Notes under the pieces: model-generated
What the model saw: the letters and a program-made list of their open reading frames with translations, nothing else
The model's database searches: none
What the model was told of the DNA's origin: nothing
Translations under genes and position numbers: made by a program
Shown here: one piece after another, positions 1 to 8,962 of the stretch
Layout: every line of letters starts with the position of its first letter
Position numbering within the stretch: position 1 is the first letter of the stretch
NCBI RefSeq assembly: GCF_014873855.1
Contig: NZ_JADBEL010000005.1
Span: 28,504 to 92,503 of the forward strand
DNA from: Sporosarcina limicola
GTDB taxonomy: Bacteria; Bacillota; Bacilli; Bacillales_A; Planococcaceae
Direction: 5' to 3'
DNA length: 64,000 nucleotides

Positions 1-1
1 A

Positions 2-193
2 AAGGATATTGACGAGTTGGAAATGGCTTTGAAGAACAAAGAAATTTCAACTAATGATTATGAATTAGCTTGGGCAGAGTTTGAACGGCTTAAATCATTA
101 CTAGCGGAGGGTTGTTTGAATTTAGAGGATATGACAATGCCTCATTTTCACCTGCTGTCGCGGTCTCTCGACAACATTGGAAGGGATGATTAA
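2..193 (+). CDS. C-terminal fragment of an unidentified protein
   Basis: The reading frame is open from the window edge to a TAA at 191-193 and gives the last 63 residues of a protein whose start lies outside. The visible part is charged and helical-looking, with no cysteines pairing or membrane segment. I do not recognise the family. Its stop lies one base before the GTG start proposed for the next gene, so the two are probably one transcript. It could be a chance open frame, but the tight coupling and the codon use argue for a real gene. Confidence 0.5.
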   Translation, partial: KDIDELEMALKNKEISTNDYELAWAEFERLKSLLAEGCLNLEDMTMPHFHLLSRSLDNIGRDD

Positions 194-194
194 A

Positions 195-710
195 GTGTTA
201 ATTCGTAAAGCAGAGCTAGAAGATACAATGGGTATAGCCAAAGTGCATGTGGATAGTTGGAGAACGACTTACAAAGGAATTGTCCCGGATGCTTTTCTAG
301 AAAACCTTTCCTACGAGCAACGGGAGCAGATTTGGAAGGGGGCGGTAAAAGCGAATCATGTATACATAGCGGAAGATGGGGACGGTCAAGTCATCGGATT
401 TTCTACTGGAGGAACCGAACGAACGGGAAAATATGAATTGTATACAGGTGAATTATACGCGATTTATGTCTTGAAGGAGCACCAAGGTAAAGGAATAGGT
501 CGATTACTCGTCCAGTCAGTCGTGGACGATTTGAAAAATATGAAGTTGAATTCGATGCTCATTTGGGCAATCGAAGAAAATCCGGCTTGCCGTTTTTATG
601 AAGCGATTGGCGGAAAGAAGATTGACAGTATGGAAATTGAAATTGCGGGTAAGAAATTGAAAGAAATCGCTTATGGATGGGATGCTAATTCTGAATATTT
701 CAGAACGTGA
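195..710 (+). CDS. GNAT family N-acetyltransferase
   Basis: A 171-residue single-domain acetyltransferase that should transfer an acetyl group from acetyl-CoA to an unknown amine. The N-terminus has the IRKAELEDTMGIAKVHVDSW pattern common in Bacillales GNATs, and the acetyl-CoA loop is visible as the segment ending HQGKGIGRLLV. The C-terminal strand carries the NPACRFYEAIGG pattern that closes the fold. I chose GTG at 195 because a GGAAGGG site (179-185) lies nine bases upstream; ATG at 186 has that site directly against it and TTG at 177 has none. It follows the partial gene immediately. Substrate cannot be predicted. Confidence 0.85.
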   Translation: MLIRKAELEDTMGIAKVHVDSWRTTYKGIVPDAFLENLSYEQREQIWKGAVKANHVYIAEDGDGQVIGFSTGGTERTGKYELYTGELYAIYVLKEHQGKGIGRLLVQSVVDDLKNMKLNSMLIWAIEENPACRFYEAIGGKKIDSMEIEIAGKKLKEIAYGWDANSEYFRT

Positions 711-786
711 GATCATTTATATCTTGAAAAAGTGGAACTTATCAATCGAATTTAGATGGTATGTCGATTTTGAAAGGGAGAGAATG

Positions 787-1953
787 ATGGATGAACGATT
801 TTTAATTTCTGATGCAGAAAGAGAAAAAGTGCTAGGCAATTACTTTAGACAAGGTTTGAACGGACCAATCGATGTATTTCCAAGTAAGGAAAAAAGGAAG
901 TACATCATTGCCCAGGAAATAATAAAGCGATTTGAAGCAGATAAAATGTATATAGAAAAAGAAATTAACGAATTATTGAGAACGATTCATCCCGACTTTG
1001 CTACAATTAGACGCTTTCTTATTGACTATCGTTTTATGAATCGAAGTGACGATGGCAAGCAGTATTGGATTGAAGGAAACTATATGAAAATACATAGAAA
1101 TGTCGAACTAGATGCTGTTAAGTTGTTTGTCGAGAATGTCTTTGTTGAAAATATAGATTTAAAACAGGATTTTTATGCAAGTATGCAGAGTCGAATGAAT
1201 GATGGAGTCTATTTCTTTGAAAATGAGAACGGTATAACAATAGCTATTTCTACTCACAGTTCAACTTGGCATCCACATTGTGTCTATGTTCGTCTGGCAT
1301 ATGATTTCAAGTGTTTTGATGAAAGAGCAATTTGTTTCATACTAGATTTCCTGAAAGATGAATTTAAAAAACCATTATTTTTCTTAATTGATGATCGTTC
1401 CAGTCGTTTGAGTGAATTACTTAAGAAAAGGAATTTCCAGTTGATACGAAAGACGGAAATTGTAAACATCGAACCAGAAAAATGCTGTTTAGAAAATGAC
1501 GCCAGTCAAAAAGAGATTGAAACTGTTTCGCAGATTGTAAATGATCCGGCTTTACTGTCCAGCCTCATTGAGTTATGTAAAAAAACATATACCGAAACCC
1601 ATGTAGATAATCCTGTTGCAAATTTGCCTAATTCCAGTTGGGAAGACGTTATTATGGCTGATCTTTTAAATGAAAATAGCTATGTTGTACTAAATGGAAA
1701 ACGGGTTATTGCTTTCAGTCTGATGTATAAAGGTATAGAAGGCTGTTGGGAGTTGGGCTGGCTAGGTGTAGACGATGGGACGGATATATACTTATTGGAC
1801 TTGATATTGAAGCAACAACTTCATGATGCAAACGAACATAATGTTTCGTTCATCGAAAAAGAAGTGGACTCTACATGTCCCTATTCACTACATGTTGTCC
1901 AGTTACTTTCATATGAAGTTTCGGAGACTTGTTATGCATATATTGAAAAGTAA
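787..1953 (+). CDS. DUF2087 domain protein with GNAT-like C-terminal part
   Basis: About 388 residues. The first 90 residues match the DUF2087 pattern: NYFRQG, FPSKEKRK, then an RRFLIDY/FMNR segment; this family is often annotated as a transcriptional regulator. The remainder resembles a divergent acetyltransferase pair without a clear acetyl-CoA signature, so activity is uncertain. ATG at 787 is chosen because GGGAG at 776-780 gives six bases of spacing; ATG at 784 is an alternative. It sits between two GNAT genes in the same direction, suggesting a co-transcribed set. Function is inferred only from domain resemblance. Confidence 0.7.
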   Translation: MDERFLISDAEREKVLGNYFRQGLNGPIDVFPSKEKRKYIIAQEIIKRFEADKMYIEKEINELLRTIHPDFATIRRFLIDYRFMNRSDDGKQYWIEGNYMKIHRNVELDAVKLFVENVFVENIDLKQDFYASMQSRMNDGVYFFENENGITIAISTHSSTWHPHCVYVRLAYDFKCFDERAICFILDFLKDEFKKPLFFLIDDRSSRLSELLKKRNFQLIRKTEIVNIEPEKCCLENDASQKEIETVSQIVNDPALLSSLIELCKKTYTETHVDNPVANLPNSSWEDVIMADLLNENSYVVLNGKRVIAFSLMYKGIEGCWELGWLGVDDGTDIYLLDLILKQQLHDANEHNVSFIEKEVDSTCPYSLHVVQLLSYEVSETCYAYIEK

Positions 1954-2001
1954 GTGACTCTTTCTACCCTTACCAAATAAATCAAAGCTAGGATGAAATA
2001 A

Positions 2002-2898
2002 ATGACCATCATAATTGAACCACCTCGTAATATAAAAGATCTTGCAGCTTTTTTAGAAAAGATGAATAGTGTATCAATCCAGCACGTTGGCTATTGCGGA
2101 GAAGAAAAAGAGGAAATCTATCAAACACTTCTTCATGAATTCTCAGATTTGGATTTGTCTCAATCATTTGCGGTCGCTTATGAAGGGGGAAGTATTGTCG
2201 GGGCTTTGGGATTGGATATCGATAAAGAAGATCAAAGTGCGGAAGTGTGGGGTCCATTTATTAGTGATGAAGAGCACGATACATCTATTGTAGATAAGCT
2301 TTTTGAAAACGTGATTTCTAATTCGTCAATTCAGTTTACCCGAATGGATTTCTTTCTGAATAAGGAAAACATAAAAGGAAAAAAATTCGTCCTGAAGCAT
2401 GGTGGGGTTGAAATAGGACATCATACGGTCTTAATAGCAAACCGCGATGAGCTTGCAGAAGTTGATGTAAATGAAATTGAGACATATAGCCCATTATATG
2501 AAAAAGCTTTTTCTAGGCTTCATGCAGCTGAATTCCCTAGTACATATTATAGCGCTCAAGAAATTCTAAGACGTATGAATGAAACGAATCAGTTACTTAT
2601 CATGAGAAATGACGAAGAACATATAAAGGGATATGTCTACGTAGAGGCTCAGCCGCAACATCATACAGGTTCAATCGAATATATTGCGGTTTCAAATCAA
2701 AGTCGAAAACAAGGCGTCGGAACAAAATTGGTTAAATTTGCGTTAGCTCATCTCTTCTCCTACGATGAAATCAAGGAAATTTCGCTATGTGTGGGGAATG
2801 AAAATGAAAGCGCTATTAATCTTTATAAAGCAGCAGGTTTCAAAATAGAGCATGAACTTATTCATTTTAAAGTCATATCGCAAGGAAGTATTTTATGA
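2002..2898 (+). CDS. Tandem GNAT acetyltransferase
   Basis: A 298-residue protein that looks like two GNAT folds in tandem. The C-terminal one is intact: strand IEYIAVS, loop QSRKQGVGTKLVKFAL for acetyl-CoA binding, and the ESAINLYKAAGFK closing motif. The N-terminal half (SFAVAYEGGSIVGALGLDID) keeps the fold but lacks a clear loop, as is common when one domain has become structural. Its stop overlaps the next start by four bases (ATGA), which points to translational coupling. The acceptor substrate is unknown. Confidence 0.8.
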   Translation: MTIIIEPPRNIKDLAAFLEKMNSVSIQHVGYCGEEKEEIYQTLLHEFSDLDLSQSFAVAYEGGSIVGALGLDIDKEDQSAEVWGPFISDEEHDTSIVDKLFENVISNSSIQFTRMDFFLNKENIKGKKFVLKHGGVEIGHHTVLIANRDELAEVDVNEIETYSPLYEKAFSRLHAAEFPSTYYSAQEILRRMNETNQLLIMRNDEEHIKGYVYVEAQPQHHTGSIEYIAVSNQSRKQGVGTKLVKFALAHLFSYDEIKEISLCVGNENESAINLYKAAGFKIEHELIHFKVISQGSIL

Positions 2899-3506
2899 TA
2901 ATCAAAAATGATGAAGACATTATTGCCTTGATTGGCGAAGATAAATGGATGATGGATTTATTGAAATGTGCCAAATCATTAGGTTTACCTGATTGGTGGA
3001 TATGTGCCGGATTTGTTCGATCCAAAGTTTGGGATGTGTTGCATGGTTTCGATGAAAGGACCGCGATTCCAGATATTGATGTGATTTACTATGATTCATC
3101 AAATATTGATGAGGCTGCAGAAAAGGAATTAGAGGAAGTATTGAACAGTCAGTACCCTACTATCCCTTGGTCAGTAAAAAATCAGGTCAGAATGCATATT
3201 GCGAATAACATTCCACCCTATTCTTCCTCTGTTGATGCAATCTCGAAATTTCCTGAAACAGCAACAGCTTTAGGGGTAAAGTTAGACGAAAGAAATAATG
3301 TCATATTGGCAGCACCCCATGGCATACAAGACGTTGTAAATTTTAAAGTAAAACCGACTCCTTGTTTCAAAGAATCATCGGAGAGGTATCGGATATTTGA
3401 AGAAAGAGTTAGGAAAAAGAATTGGCAAGCCATTTGGAGTAAAGTTGAAGTTAAAGGATTGGAGGTGGTTAAAAATGAATGGAGCAGCACAAATCTATTG
3501 GGATGA
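2895..3506 (+). CDS. Nucleotidyltransferase family protein (NTP_transf_6/DUF925 type)
   Basis: A 203-residue protein with the hallmarks of the NTP_transf_6 group: WWICAGFVRSKVWD near residue 33, the acidic metal-binding segment PDIDVIYYD near residue 57, and the later HGIQDVVNFKVKPTP segment. Members of this group are predicted nucleotidyltransferases with unknown substrates. The ATG lies inside the previous stop (four-base overlap) and its own end overlaps the following gene by 32 bases, so the cluster is tightly coupled. The catalytic acidic pair is present, so the enzyme is likely active. Confidence 0.8.
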   Translation: MIIKNDEDIIALIGEDKWMMDLLKCAKSLGLPDWWICAGFVRSKVWDVLHGFDERTAIPDIDVIYYDSSNIDEAAEKELEEVLNSQYPTIPWSVKNQVRMHIANNIPPYSSSVDAISKFPETATALGVKLDERNNVILAAPHGIQDVVNFKVKPTPCFKESSERYRIFEERVRKKNWQAIWSKVEVKGLEVVKNEWSSTNLLG

Positions 3507-3918
3507 ATTTTGGAAGGGTGGAGAGAAACCGGCTTTCGTTAATGCATGGATGTTTGGTAGTTTGCCTGATGAGCTTGCACAGCTTGTAATTGACGGGAAG
3601 AAGACAGCAACGTGTTCAGGAAATGTATTCTATGAACTGGAGAACGAACCATTGCCCGCGGTAGGCGAATACAGCATTATATTGAATAGCAACGAACAAC
3701 CAGTGGCCATCATTAAAATAATAGAAGTATCCCTTGTACCGATGAATGAAGTGACTGAAGAATTTGCGGTTGCTGAAGGGGAAGGTCCATATGAAGCTTG
3801 GAAATTGGCTCATGAACGTTTTTTTAAGAGCGAATTACAAAAAGTTGGACTTGAGTTTTCCGAGGACATGCTTCTTGTTTGCGAACGGTTTACGCTGATT
3901 GATGTCAAGGAAAAGTGA
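3475..3918 (+). CDS. ASCH domain protein
   Basis: About 147 residues. The segment FGSLPDELAQLVIDGKKTAT followed by a SG and later VGEYSIILN is the ASCH pattern; ASCH proteins resemble PUA domains and are thought to bind RNA or modified nucleotides, with some acting as amidohydrolases on N4-acetylcytidine. I start at ATG 3475 because GGAGGTGG at about 3459-3466 precedes it at good spacing; a longer open frame upstream lacks a site and overlaps the previous gene more. The end of the upstream nucleotidyltransferase gene overlaps it, so they are translated from one mRNA. Confidence 0.8.
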   Translation: MNGAAQIYWDEFWKGGEKPAFVNAWMFGSLPDELAQLVIDGKKTATCSGNVFYELENEPLPAVGEYSIILNSNEQPVAIIKIIEVSLVPMNEVTEEFAVAEGEGPYEAWKLAHERFFKSELQKVGLEFSEDMLLVCERFTLIDVKEK

Positions 3919-3962
3919 AGATTTATTAGGGTAAGTATATAGATTTTAGGGAGGCTATAGTG

Positions 3963-4778
3963 ATGTTGGCAACAAGTTTAGAAAATTATCTCGATGATAG
4001 AACACCAAAGCTTTCTGTGGAAATTAGACAAGAAATGTTTAAGGAAATTGGGAATCCGGATAGTTATTTACGGGATAACTTAATCTACCAAAGTTTTGTA
4101 AAGTTAATTGATTCCAATCAATTAAATGCGAAAGAAATCCAGGATTTGTTGGAAGTGGTCGTGCAGGAAGACTTTCTGTTGTACCGAATTGGTGAGTTGG
4201 GAATGGATTCAGTTTTCACACGTTCATTCTCCGCACTCGTCGTTGCTGCGGTTATAGAATATGATATTGAGAAAAAAGTATTGGACCCAGAGATTGTTCC
4301 GAACATAGTGAATAAGGTTACTCGTTATATGCTATCTGAGATAGATACACGGGGTTTTATTCATGAGAAGGGATGGGCGCATGCGGTAGCACATGGCGCT
4401 GATGCTCTAGACGCCTTGGCAAAACATCCGCAGATTAAAGAAGAGGATATCGGTCGAATTCTTCACGCAGTCCAACGTTCCCTATTCCTACAAGTCGATT
4501 ATTTGGATGAAGAGGAAGAACGGCTGGCGACAGTAATCGCTTCATTAATTGCGTATCAAAAGGTCGAACAGGACATTTGTTTATGGATTAAAGAATTAAC
4601 TGGAATAGTCGACACACAAATGGTCGGAAATAAAGGATCAATTGAAACCTATCATGTTAAACGAACCGTAAAGAATTTTTTGAAGTCGGTATATGTGATG
4701 TTGAATTCGAAGAAAATAGGCAAGACAGTGAATAAGGACGTCTTTGAAGTTCTGGAAAAGTGGATGTATCTTCGCTAA
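3963..4778 (+). CDS. DUF2785 domain protein
   Basis: A 271-residue, largely helical soluble protein. The segments RSFSALVVAAVIEYD and RGFIHEKGWAHAVAHGADAL are typical of DUF2785 as I recall it, a family of unknown function found mainly in Firmicutes. ATG 3963 has AGGGAGG (3948-3954) eight bases upstream; GTG at 3960 is less well spaced. It is the last gene of the rightward cluster that starts at the window edge and is followed by a bidirectional terminator. No catalytic function can be stated. Confidence 0.75.
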   Translation: MLATSLENYLDDRTPKLSVEIRQEMFKEIGNPDSYLRDNLIYQSFVKLIDSNQLNAKEIQDLLEVVVQEDFLLYRIGELGMDSVFTRSFSALVVAAVIEYDIEKKVLDPEIVPNIVNKVTRYMLSEIDTRGFIHEKGWAHAVAHGADALDALAKHPQIKEEDIGRILHAVQRSLFLQVDYLDEEEERLATVIASLIAYQKVEQDICLWIKELTGIVDTQMVGNKGSIETYHVKRTVKNFLKSVYVMLNSKKIGKTVNKDVFEVLEKWMYLR

Positions 4779-4841
4779 CGTATTGTCATATTCACCTTTC
4801 TTCAAAAAAGGAAACTCATGATAAAAACATTTCACACATAA

Positions 4842-4875
4842 AAAAATGCAGTCGATGACAAATGACTGCATTTTT
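4842..4875. terminator. Bidirectional intrinsic terminator
   Basis: Perfect 12-bp stem, AAAAATGCAGTC with GACTGCATTTTT, and a ten-base loop. A-tract on one side and T-tract on the other allow it to end both the DUF2785 transcript and the convergent YhgE transcript. Confidence 0.85.
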
Positions 4876-4889
4876 AAGTGTAAGTAATT

Positions 4890-7085
4890 CTAATGGAACA
4901 GTCCCGATTCCTTTGATTTCTTCAATAACTCTTCGGTTTTCTGATTGACAAACCCTTTCAGGAAAGCACCAATCAGCAAAATGGCGATGGAAAACACGGT
5001 TAGGAACAAAACATCGATTCCAACACGTCTCCAAACCATTCCTCCCACCGTTTCCCGCATCAAGTCGATTGCATAGGTAAACGGTAAAGCTGGGTTTATC
5101 CATTGGAAGAATGGCGGCAAAAGATCCACTGGGTACGTTCCACCTGAGCCGGCTATTTGTAATACGAGCATAACAATGGCAAGTGCTTTCCCTACATCTC
5201 CGAAAATAGAAACGAGCGTATAGACGATTGACATGAAAACTAGGCTGATAAACAAGCCGAATAGGATGAACCAGAAAGGCTCTGCCACTTTTACACCTAG
5301 CAACGCGATATCCCCAATTGTCACAATCACTGTTTGCAGTAAACCGATTGTCAAGAAAGTGAACAGTTTGCCAAAGTAAATAGCTCGATCGTTAAGGAGG
5401 TCGTCATGCTTGGCTTCAACCGAAAGAAGTGAAATCAGTAACAGACAGCCTACCCATATAGATAGTACCGTGTAGAAAGGCGTCATTCCTGTTCCGTAAT
5501 TTTCGATTGGAAATAATCGATGCTCATTTAGAAGAATCGGTTCTTCGAAGAAACTCCGTTCAGCTTGTGGATTGTTTATCAATAATTGAATCACTTCATG
5601 AAGGTCTGTTTTGCTTTGCATTTTACGGATTTTATCAGCAAGCTGGTTAACCTTGGTATTGATGAACGGAAATTCGTTAAGGGCCTTCTCAATAACAGAT
5701 TTTCCGTCAGTCACTTGCGTAGCTGAGTTGTTCAGGATTTTCTGCGCTTTAGGTAATGTGGTAGTGACCTCTTTCAATATATTTCTTGCATTTTGTAAAG
5801 TCATTTTCGCTTTAGCCACTTCAGTCAATATCGTCGGTTCTATCGTTTGATCGTATTCTTTGATGAATCTGTTCAAATTGACAGAAGTGTTTTCTGTGAT
5901 TTGCTGTAACTTGTTCAAAGTACTTTTTACTTGTTGTTGGTTATCTTCAATGACACCATTGATGGATTGAACATTTTTTTGTGCCTCTTGAAGGAAGGAT
6001 TTTGTTGTTGAAGTCGTCTCGATTGCATGAGTCAATTTTTCATCGAGTAAAGACTGATTTGGATTGTCTTTCTCAGGGGAGGCGGCATTTACTGTATTCA
6101 AAGCTTTCAAATCGATTAGATCTGACTTGAGTGCACCAAGTTTTCCAATGGCCTGGTCAATCTTTGAATTCAAAATCCCTTTGACTCGATTCACTTCAGT
6201 GAAGTCTAGGTTCACAGCTTGCAGTTCTTTGAGAAAGCTGTTCGCTTCCTGTGAGATAGCCTGCACTTTCTCCACATCTTTTTTGATGCTTGGAGCCATT
6301 TGATGTAACCGATTTTCCGCTTCGTTCAGAAAATCGATGGTCCGATTGACTGTATCAAGTCCGTCGGCGGTCATCTGGTTCGCTTCAGGCATCATTTTCT
6401 GTATTTTAACAATTATAGTTTGTGCTGATTTCAAATCGGTTAAGGAGTCCTTCAGTAAGTTATGAATGCCTGGTAAACCTTTTTCCAACTCAAAGATATA
6501 GCTTTCGAATTTCTCGATATCCGGTAAATCCTGTTGAAGCTCCAATCCTAATGAATTGAACATATCGAAGATGACACCATTCACTGTAGCAGTGAATTCT
6601 CTGCTTACTTTATCAACAATGACACTTGCACCTTTTTCAGTGATCTTTGGAGCAATCGAGTTAATCTTTTCATTTACATAGTATTCGATATCCGCTTTTT
6701 CGGGATTATTGGAAATGACGGACGAAAGCTTGCCGGAAAAGTTTTCAGGGATGACGATTACCGCAAAATAATCTCCATACTCCAGCTTGTCCATCGCTTG
6801 CTGACGATTGGTGAATTGCCAGTCCATTTCATCGCTTGTTTTTAAAGTTGCAACTAGGTCTTTTCCTACGTCAATTTCTTTTTCCCGAATAGTTGCACCT
6901 TTGTCTTCATTGACGATGGCAACTTTCATCTGGTTTGTCTGGGCATAAGGATCCCAGGAGGCATATATATTTAGCCATGCGTATAGGGAGGGAAGAAATA
7001 CTAAACCACCGATGAGAACGGCGGCAACCCAGTTTTTACTGATATTTTTGATATCCAAAGTGAAAATGTTCCAACTTTTTTTCAT
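4890..7085 (-). CDS. YhgE/Pip domain membrane protein
   Basis: A 731-residue membrane protein. One hydrophobic segment lies near the N-terminus (VAAVLIGGLVFLPSLYAWLN), followed by the characteristic extracytoplasmic stretch with NEDKGA. A long helical, coiled-coil-rich central region follows, then about five membrane helices at the C-terminus, an ABC-2 permease-like layout. The family includes phage infection protein (Pip) of Lactococcus and B. subtilis YhgE; related proteins support export of small secreted proteins in some Firmicutes. I start at the ATG at 7083-7085 (MKKSWNIF) because GGAG lies seven bases upstream; the longer frame adds 21 residues with no signal. It stands alone, divergent from the SIMPL gene. 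Confidence 0.85.
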   Translation of the reverse strand: MKKSWNIFTLDIKNISKNWVAAVLIGGLVFLPSLYAWLNIYASWDPYAQTNQMKVAIVNEDKGATIREKEIDVGKDLVATLKTSDEMDWQFTNRQQAMDKLEYGDYFAVIVIPENFSGKLSSVISNNPEKADIEYYVNEKINSIAPKITEKGASVIVDKVSREFTATVNGVIFDMFNSLGLELQQDLPDIEKFESYIFELEKGLPGIHNLLKDSLTDLKSAQTIIVKIQKMMPEANQMTADGLDTVNRTIDFLNEAENRLHQMAPSIKKDVEKVQAISQEANSFLKELQAVNLDFTEVNRVKGILNSKIDQAIGKLGALKSDLIDLKALNTVNAASPEKDNPNQSLLDEKLTHAIETTSTTKSFLQEAQKNVQSINGVIEDNQQQVKSTLNKLQQITENTSVNLNRFIKEYDQTIEPTILTEVAKAKMTLQNARNILKEVTTTLPKAQKILNNSATQVTDGKSVIEKALNEFPFINTKVNQLADKIRKMQSKTDLHEVIQLLINNPQAERSFFEEPILLNEHRLFPIENYGTGMTPFYTVLSIWVGCLLLISLLSVEAKHDDLLNDRAIYFGKLFTFLTIGLLQTVIVTIGDIALLGVKVAEPFWFILFGLFISLVFMSIVYTLVSIFGDVGKALAIVMLVLQIAGSGGTYPVDLLPPFFQWINPALPFTYAIDLMRETVGGMVWRRVGIDVLFLTVFSIAILLIGAFLKGFVNQKTEELLKKSKESGLFH

Positions 7086-7264
7086 CCAATCAACTCCAAC
7101 ATTGTTTGTAATTATGTTAGTGTATAAAGAAGTGGTACGTATTTCCATAAATTAATTTAAGTAAGCTAAGTGCCTTTTCGTTAAGTATTGCCGTATATAT
7201 CTTTTCCAGACAATCAGCATACTATCTACTATGGCATAATGATGTGTAGGAGAGGTGGAGGCGA

Positions 7265-7915
7265 ATGTATTATCCTTGTGTACGACAAATAACCCATCAG
7301 CAACAAAGGGTTATGACGGTTACTGGTATCGGAAATCTCTCAATTGAACCGAATATTGCTCAGGTCCAGCTCGGTGTTAGTACCGAAAATAAGAATCTTA
7401 ATCAGGCCCAACAAGAAAATGCTTATGTGATGAATCAAGTTATCGAGTCGCTGCTGGAATTGGGAATCCATAGGGAGGATATAAAAACCGCATCGTACAA
7501 CATCTTTCCGCAATATGATTATGTCGAAGGTAAACAATCGTTTAGAGGCTACCAAGTTACAAACGTAATTACAGTGAAAATCAGGAATATTGAGCAGGTT
7601 GGAAACGTGATAGATGTGGCTGTTCAAAACGGGGCAACCAGTGTATCAAGTATTCAATTCATGGTAGAGGATGAAGAAATGCATTATCAAAAAGCATTGA
7701 GCTTGGCGTTAAAAAATGCTTTAGCTAAAGCGCAAACGATTGCTGAAACAATGCAACTTCAGTTTGACCCTACTCCTATTAAAATTGTTGAAGAAGTTAG
7801 GGAAGAGCCTATTGCAAGTCGATCATTTGCTGCCAATGAAATGAGTGGATCCACACCGATTGAACCGGGTCAAACAACTATTAAAGCGGCGGTAAAAGTA
7901 CAGTTTCAGTATTGA
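7265..7915 (+). CDS. SIMPL domain protein (DUF541)
   Basis: A 216-residue protein of the SIMPL family. The opening VTGIGNLSIEPNIAQVQLGV and the later RGYQVTNVITVKI segment are typical. The family is widespread, often periplasmic or secreted, and of unclear biochemistry; links to stress have been reported for distant members. No signal peptide is visible: the first 16 residues are polar (HQQQR), so this copy is probably cytoplasmic. The start has GGAG-rich sequence at about 7248-7260. It is followed by a long perfect hairpin at 7917-7956. Confidence 0.8.
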   Translation: MYYPCVRQITHQQQRVMTVTGIGNLSIEPNIAQVQLGVSTENKNLNQAQQENAYVMNQVIESLLELGIHREDIKTASYNIFPQYDYVEGKQSFRGYQVTNVITVKIRNIEQVGNVIDVAVQNGATSVSSIQFMVEDEEMHYQKALSLALKNALAKAQTIAETMQLQFDPTPIKIVEEVREEPIASRSFAANEMSGSTPIEPGQTTIKAAVKVQFQY

Positions 7916-7916
7916 A

Positions 7917-7956
7917 ATAGTAGCGTGAAATAGGTGCTACTATTTCACGCTACTAT
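7917..7956 (+). terminator. Long perfect hairpin after the SIMPL gene
   Basis: Seventeen-base arms (7917-7933 and 7940-7956) with a six-base loop start directly after the stop codon. There is only a weak T-tract, so it may act as an mRNA-stabilising structure as well as a terminator. Confidence 0.6.
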
Positions 7957-8006
7957 CTTTAAAAGAGAAATCTATCAACTATCTAAATTTACATGGAGGT
8001 ACTATT

Positions 8007-8510
8007 TTGAAAACAATCGAGCAACAATATATCGCTGAAGTAATTACACAATTCACACACTTCAAAGAACGAGCAGAACTGGCATTTAGACAACTGACGG
8101 AAGATGAATTACATTGGAAACCGAGTGGGGAGTCCAACAGTATTTCGATTATAATCAAGCATATTAGTGGCAACATGAATTCTAGATGGGTGGATTTTTT
8201 GACTACGGATGGAGAAAAAGCTTACAGAGATAGGGGAGCTGAATTTTCAGATGAATGGCTGGCGAGGGAAGAGCTTATGAGTAAGTGGGAAGGAGGTTGG
8301 AAACACCTTTTCGATACATTGGATAACCTAAAAGAAGAAGATCTACATAAAACAATTACATTAAGGCAAAAGCAACTAACCGTCCTTAGTGCAATTCAGA
8401 CCGAGATAGCACATATAAGTTACCATCTAGGACAAATTCTTTACATTGGCAAGCAGATAAAAGATGAAGAATGGACAATATTGAGTATCCCGAAAAAGGA
8501 TTCAAAATAA
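8007..8510 (+). CDS. DUF1572/DinB-like protein
   Basis: A 167-residue four-helix protein of the DinB/YfiT superfamily. The metal-binding histidines of that fold are represented by IKHISGNM near residue 52 and IAHISYHLGQILYIGK near residue 131. Members include metal-dependent thiol transferases and DNA-damage-induced proteins, but DUF1572 itself has no assigned role. The start is TTG at 8007, with GGAGG at 7995-7999. It is a single gene between two hairpins, so likely monocistronic. Confidence 0.8.
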   Translation: MKTIEQQYIAEVITQFTHFKERAELAFRQLTEDELHWKPSGESNSISIIIKHISGNMNSRWVDFLTTDGEKAYRDRGAEFSDEWLAREELMSKWEGGWKHLFDTLDNLKEEDLHKTITLRQKQLTVLSAIQTEIAHISYHLGQILYIGKQIKDEEWTILSIPKKDSK

Positions 8511-8641
8511 ATAAGAAGTACAGTTGAAATTACAAATACTTGTGTTAATTTCACAACAAATACAACATTCGTTAACCTCTTTCCGATTAAGTGTTGTTTT
8601 TTGTATATGCAAGTACAATTACTTGATTAGACAGAAAAATG

Positions 8642-8671
8642 TTACTTTTTTCTACTTGAAATATGGTAAAC
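8642..8671 (+). promoter_or_regulatory. Candidate promoter of the small toxin-like gene
   Basis: TTACTT at 8642-8647 and the extended -10 TGGTAAACT at 8663-8671 are separated by 18 bases. The resulting leader is about 70 bases before the start codon and contains GGTGGTTG near its 5' end. Confidence 0.45.
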
Positions 8672-8745
8672 TATAAATGTAGCTGAATATTGTGAGGGTG
8701 GTTGGTGGTCGCTCTTCTTTCCCTAATGGAAAGGAGGTGAAACCA

Positions 8746-8895
8746 ATGGAGACATTTCTTGAATTTCTTCGCGAAGTTTTGAAGGGAATTGTGCGTGAAA
8801 TAAGTGCATTTTTCTTTCGGAAGAACGTATTAGAAAAAAAGAAAACCACCCCGCGCCGTAGGAAGCAAAGGGGTGGTTCGCGAAATAAAAACTAA
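8746..8895 (+). CDS. Small amphipathic peptide, candidate type I toxin
   Basis: A 49-residue peptide with a perfect AAAGGAGGTGA site (8731-8741). An amphipathic or hydrophobic helix (FLEFLREVLKGIVREISAFF) is followed by a strongly basic tail (KKKTTPRRRKQRGG). It does not match the usual holin-like toxin sequence, which is more uniformly hydrophobic. However the surrounding RNA layout is that of a type I toxin gene: structured leader, antisense promoter downstream on the other strand, and overlapping terminators. A five-codon mini-frame (8726-8740) overlaps the ribosome-binding site. Membrane activity is inferred from composition and context only. Confidence 0.65.
   Translation: METFLEFLREVLKGIVREISAFFFRKNVLEKKKTTPRRRKQRGGSRNKN
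8844..8878 (-). terminator. Terminator of the antisense RNA
   Basis: AACCACCCC (8844-8852) pairs with GGGGTGGTT (8870-8878). Read on the minus strand the stem is followed by TTCTTTTTTTC, a good U-tract. On the plus strand the same stem lies within the last codons of the peptide gene. Confidence 0.7.
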
Positions 8896-8928
8896 GTTTT
8901 GACAACCACCATCTTAACGGTAGTAGCT

Positions 8929-8962
8929 GCAAGAGGAAGCGTTTGCGCGCTTCTCTCTTTTA
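8929..8962 (+). terminator. Terminator of the toxin-like mRNA
   Basis: A stem built around GAAGCG/CGCTTC and AGAG/TCTC, ending in TCTTTTATT. It lies within the predicted antisense RNA, so the two transcripts overlap through both terminators. Confidence 0.7.

Noticed and set aside
4890..7085. Long plus-strand frames opposite the YhgE gene
   Set aside because: They are antisense shadows without ribosome-binding sites or recognisable domains.
8726..8740. Five-codon leader peptide overlapping the toxin RBS as a separate gene
   Set aside because: ATG-GAA-AGG-AGG-TGA arises from the Shine-Dalgarno itself; there is no own ribosome-binding site.
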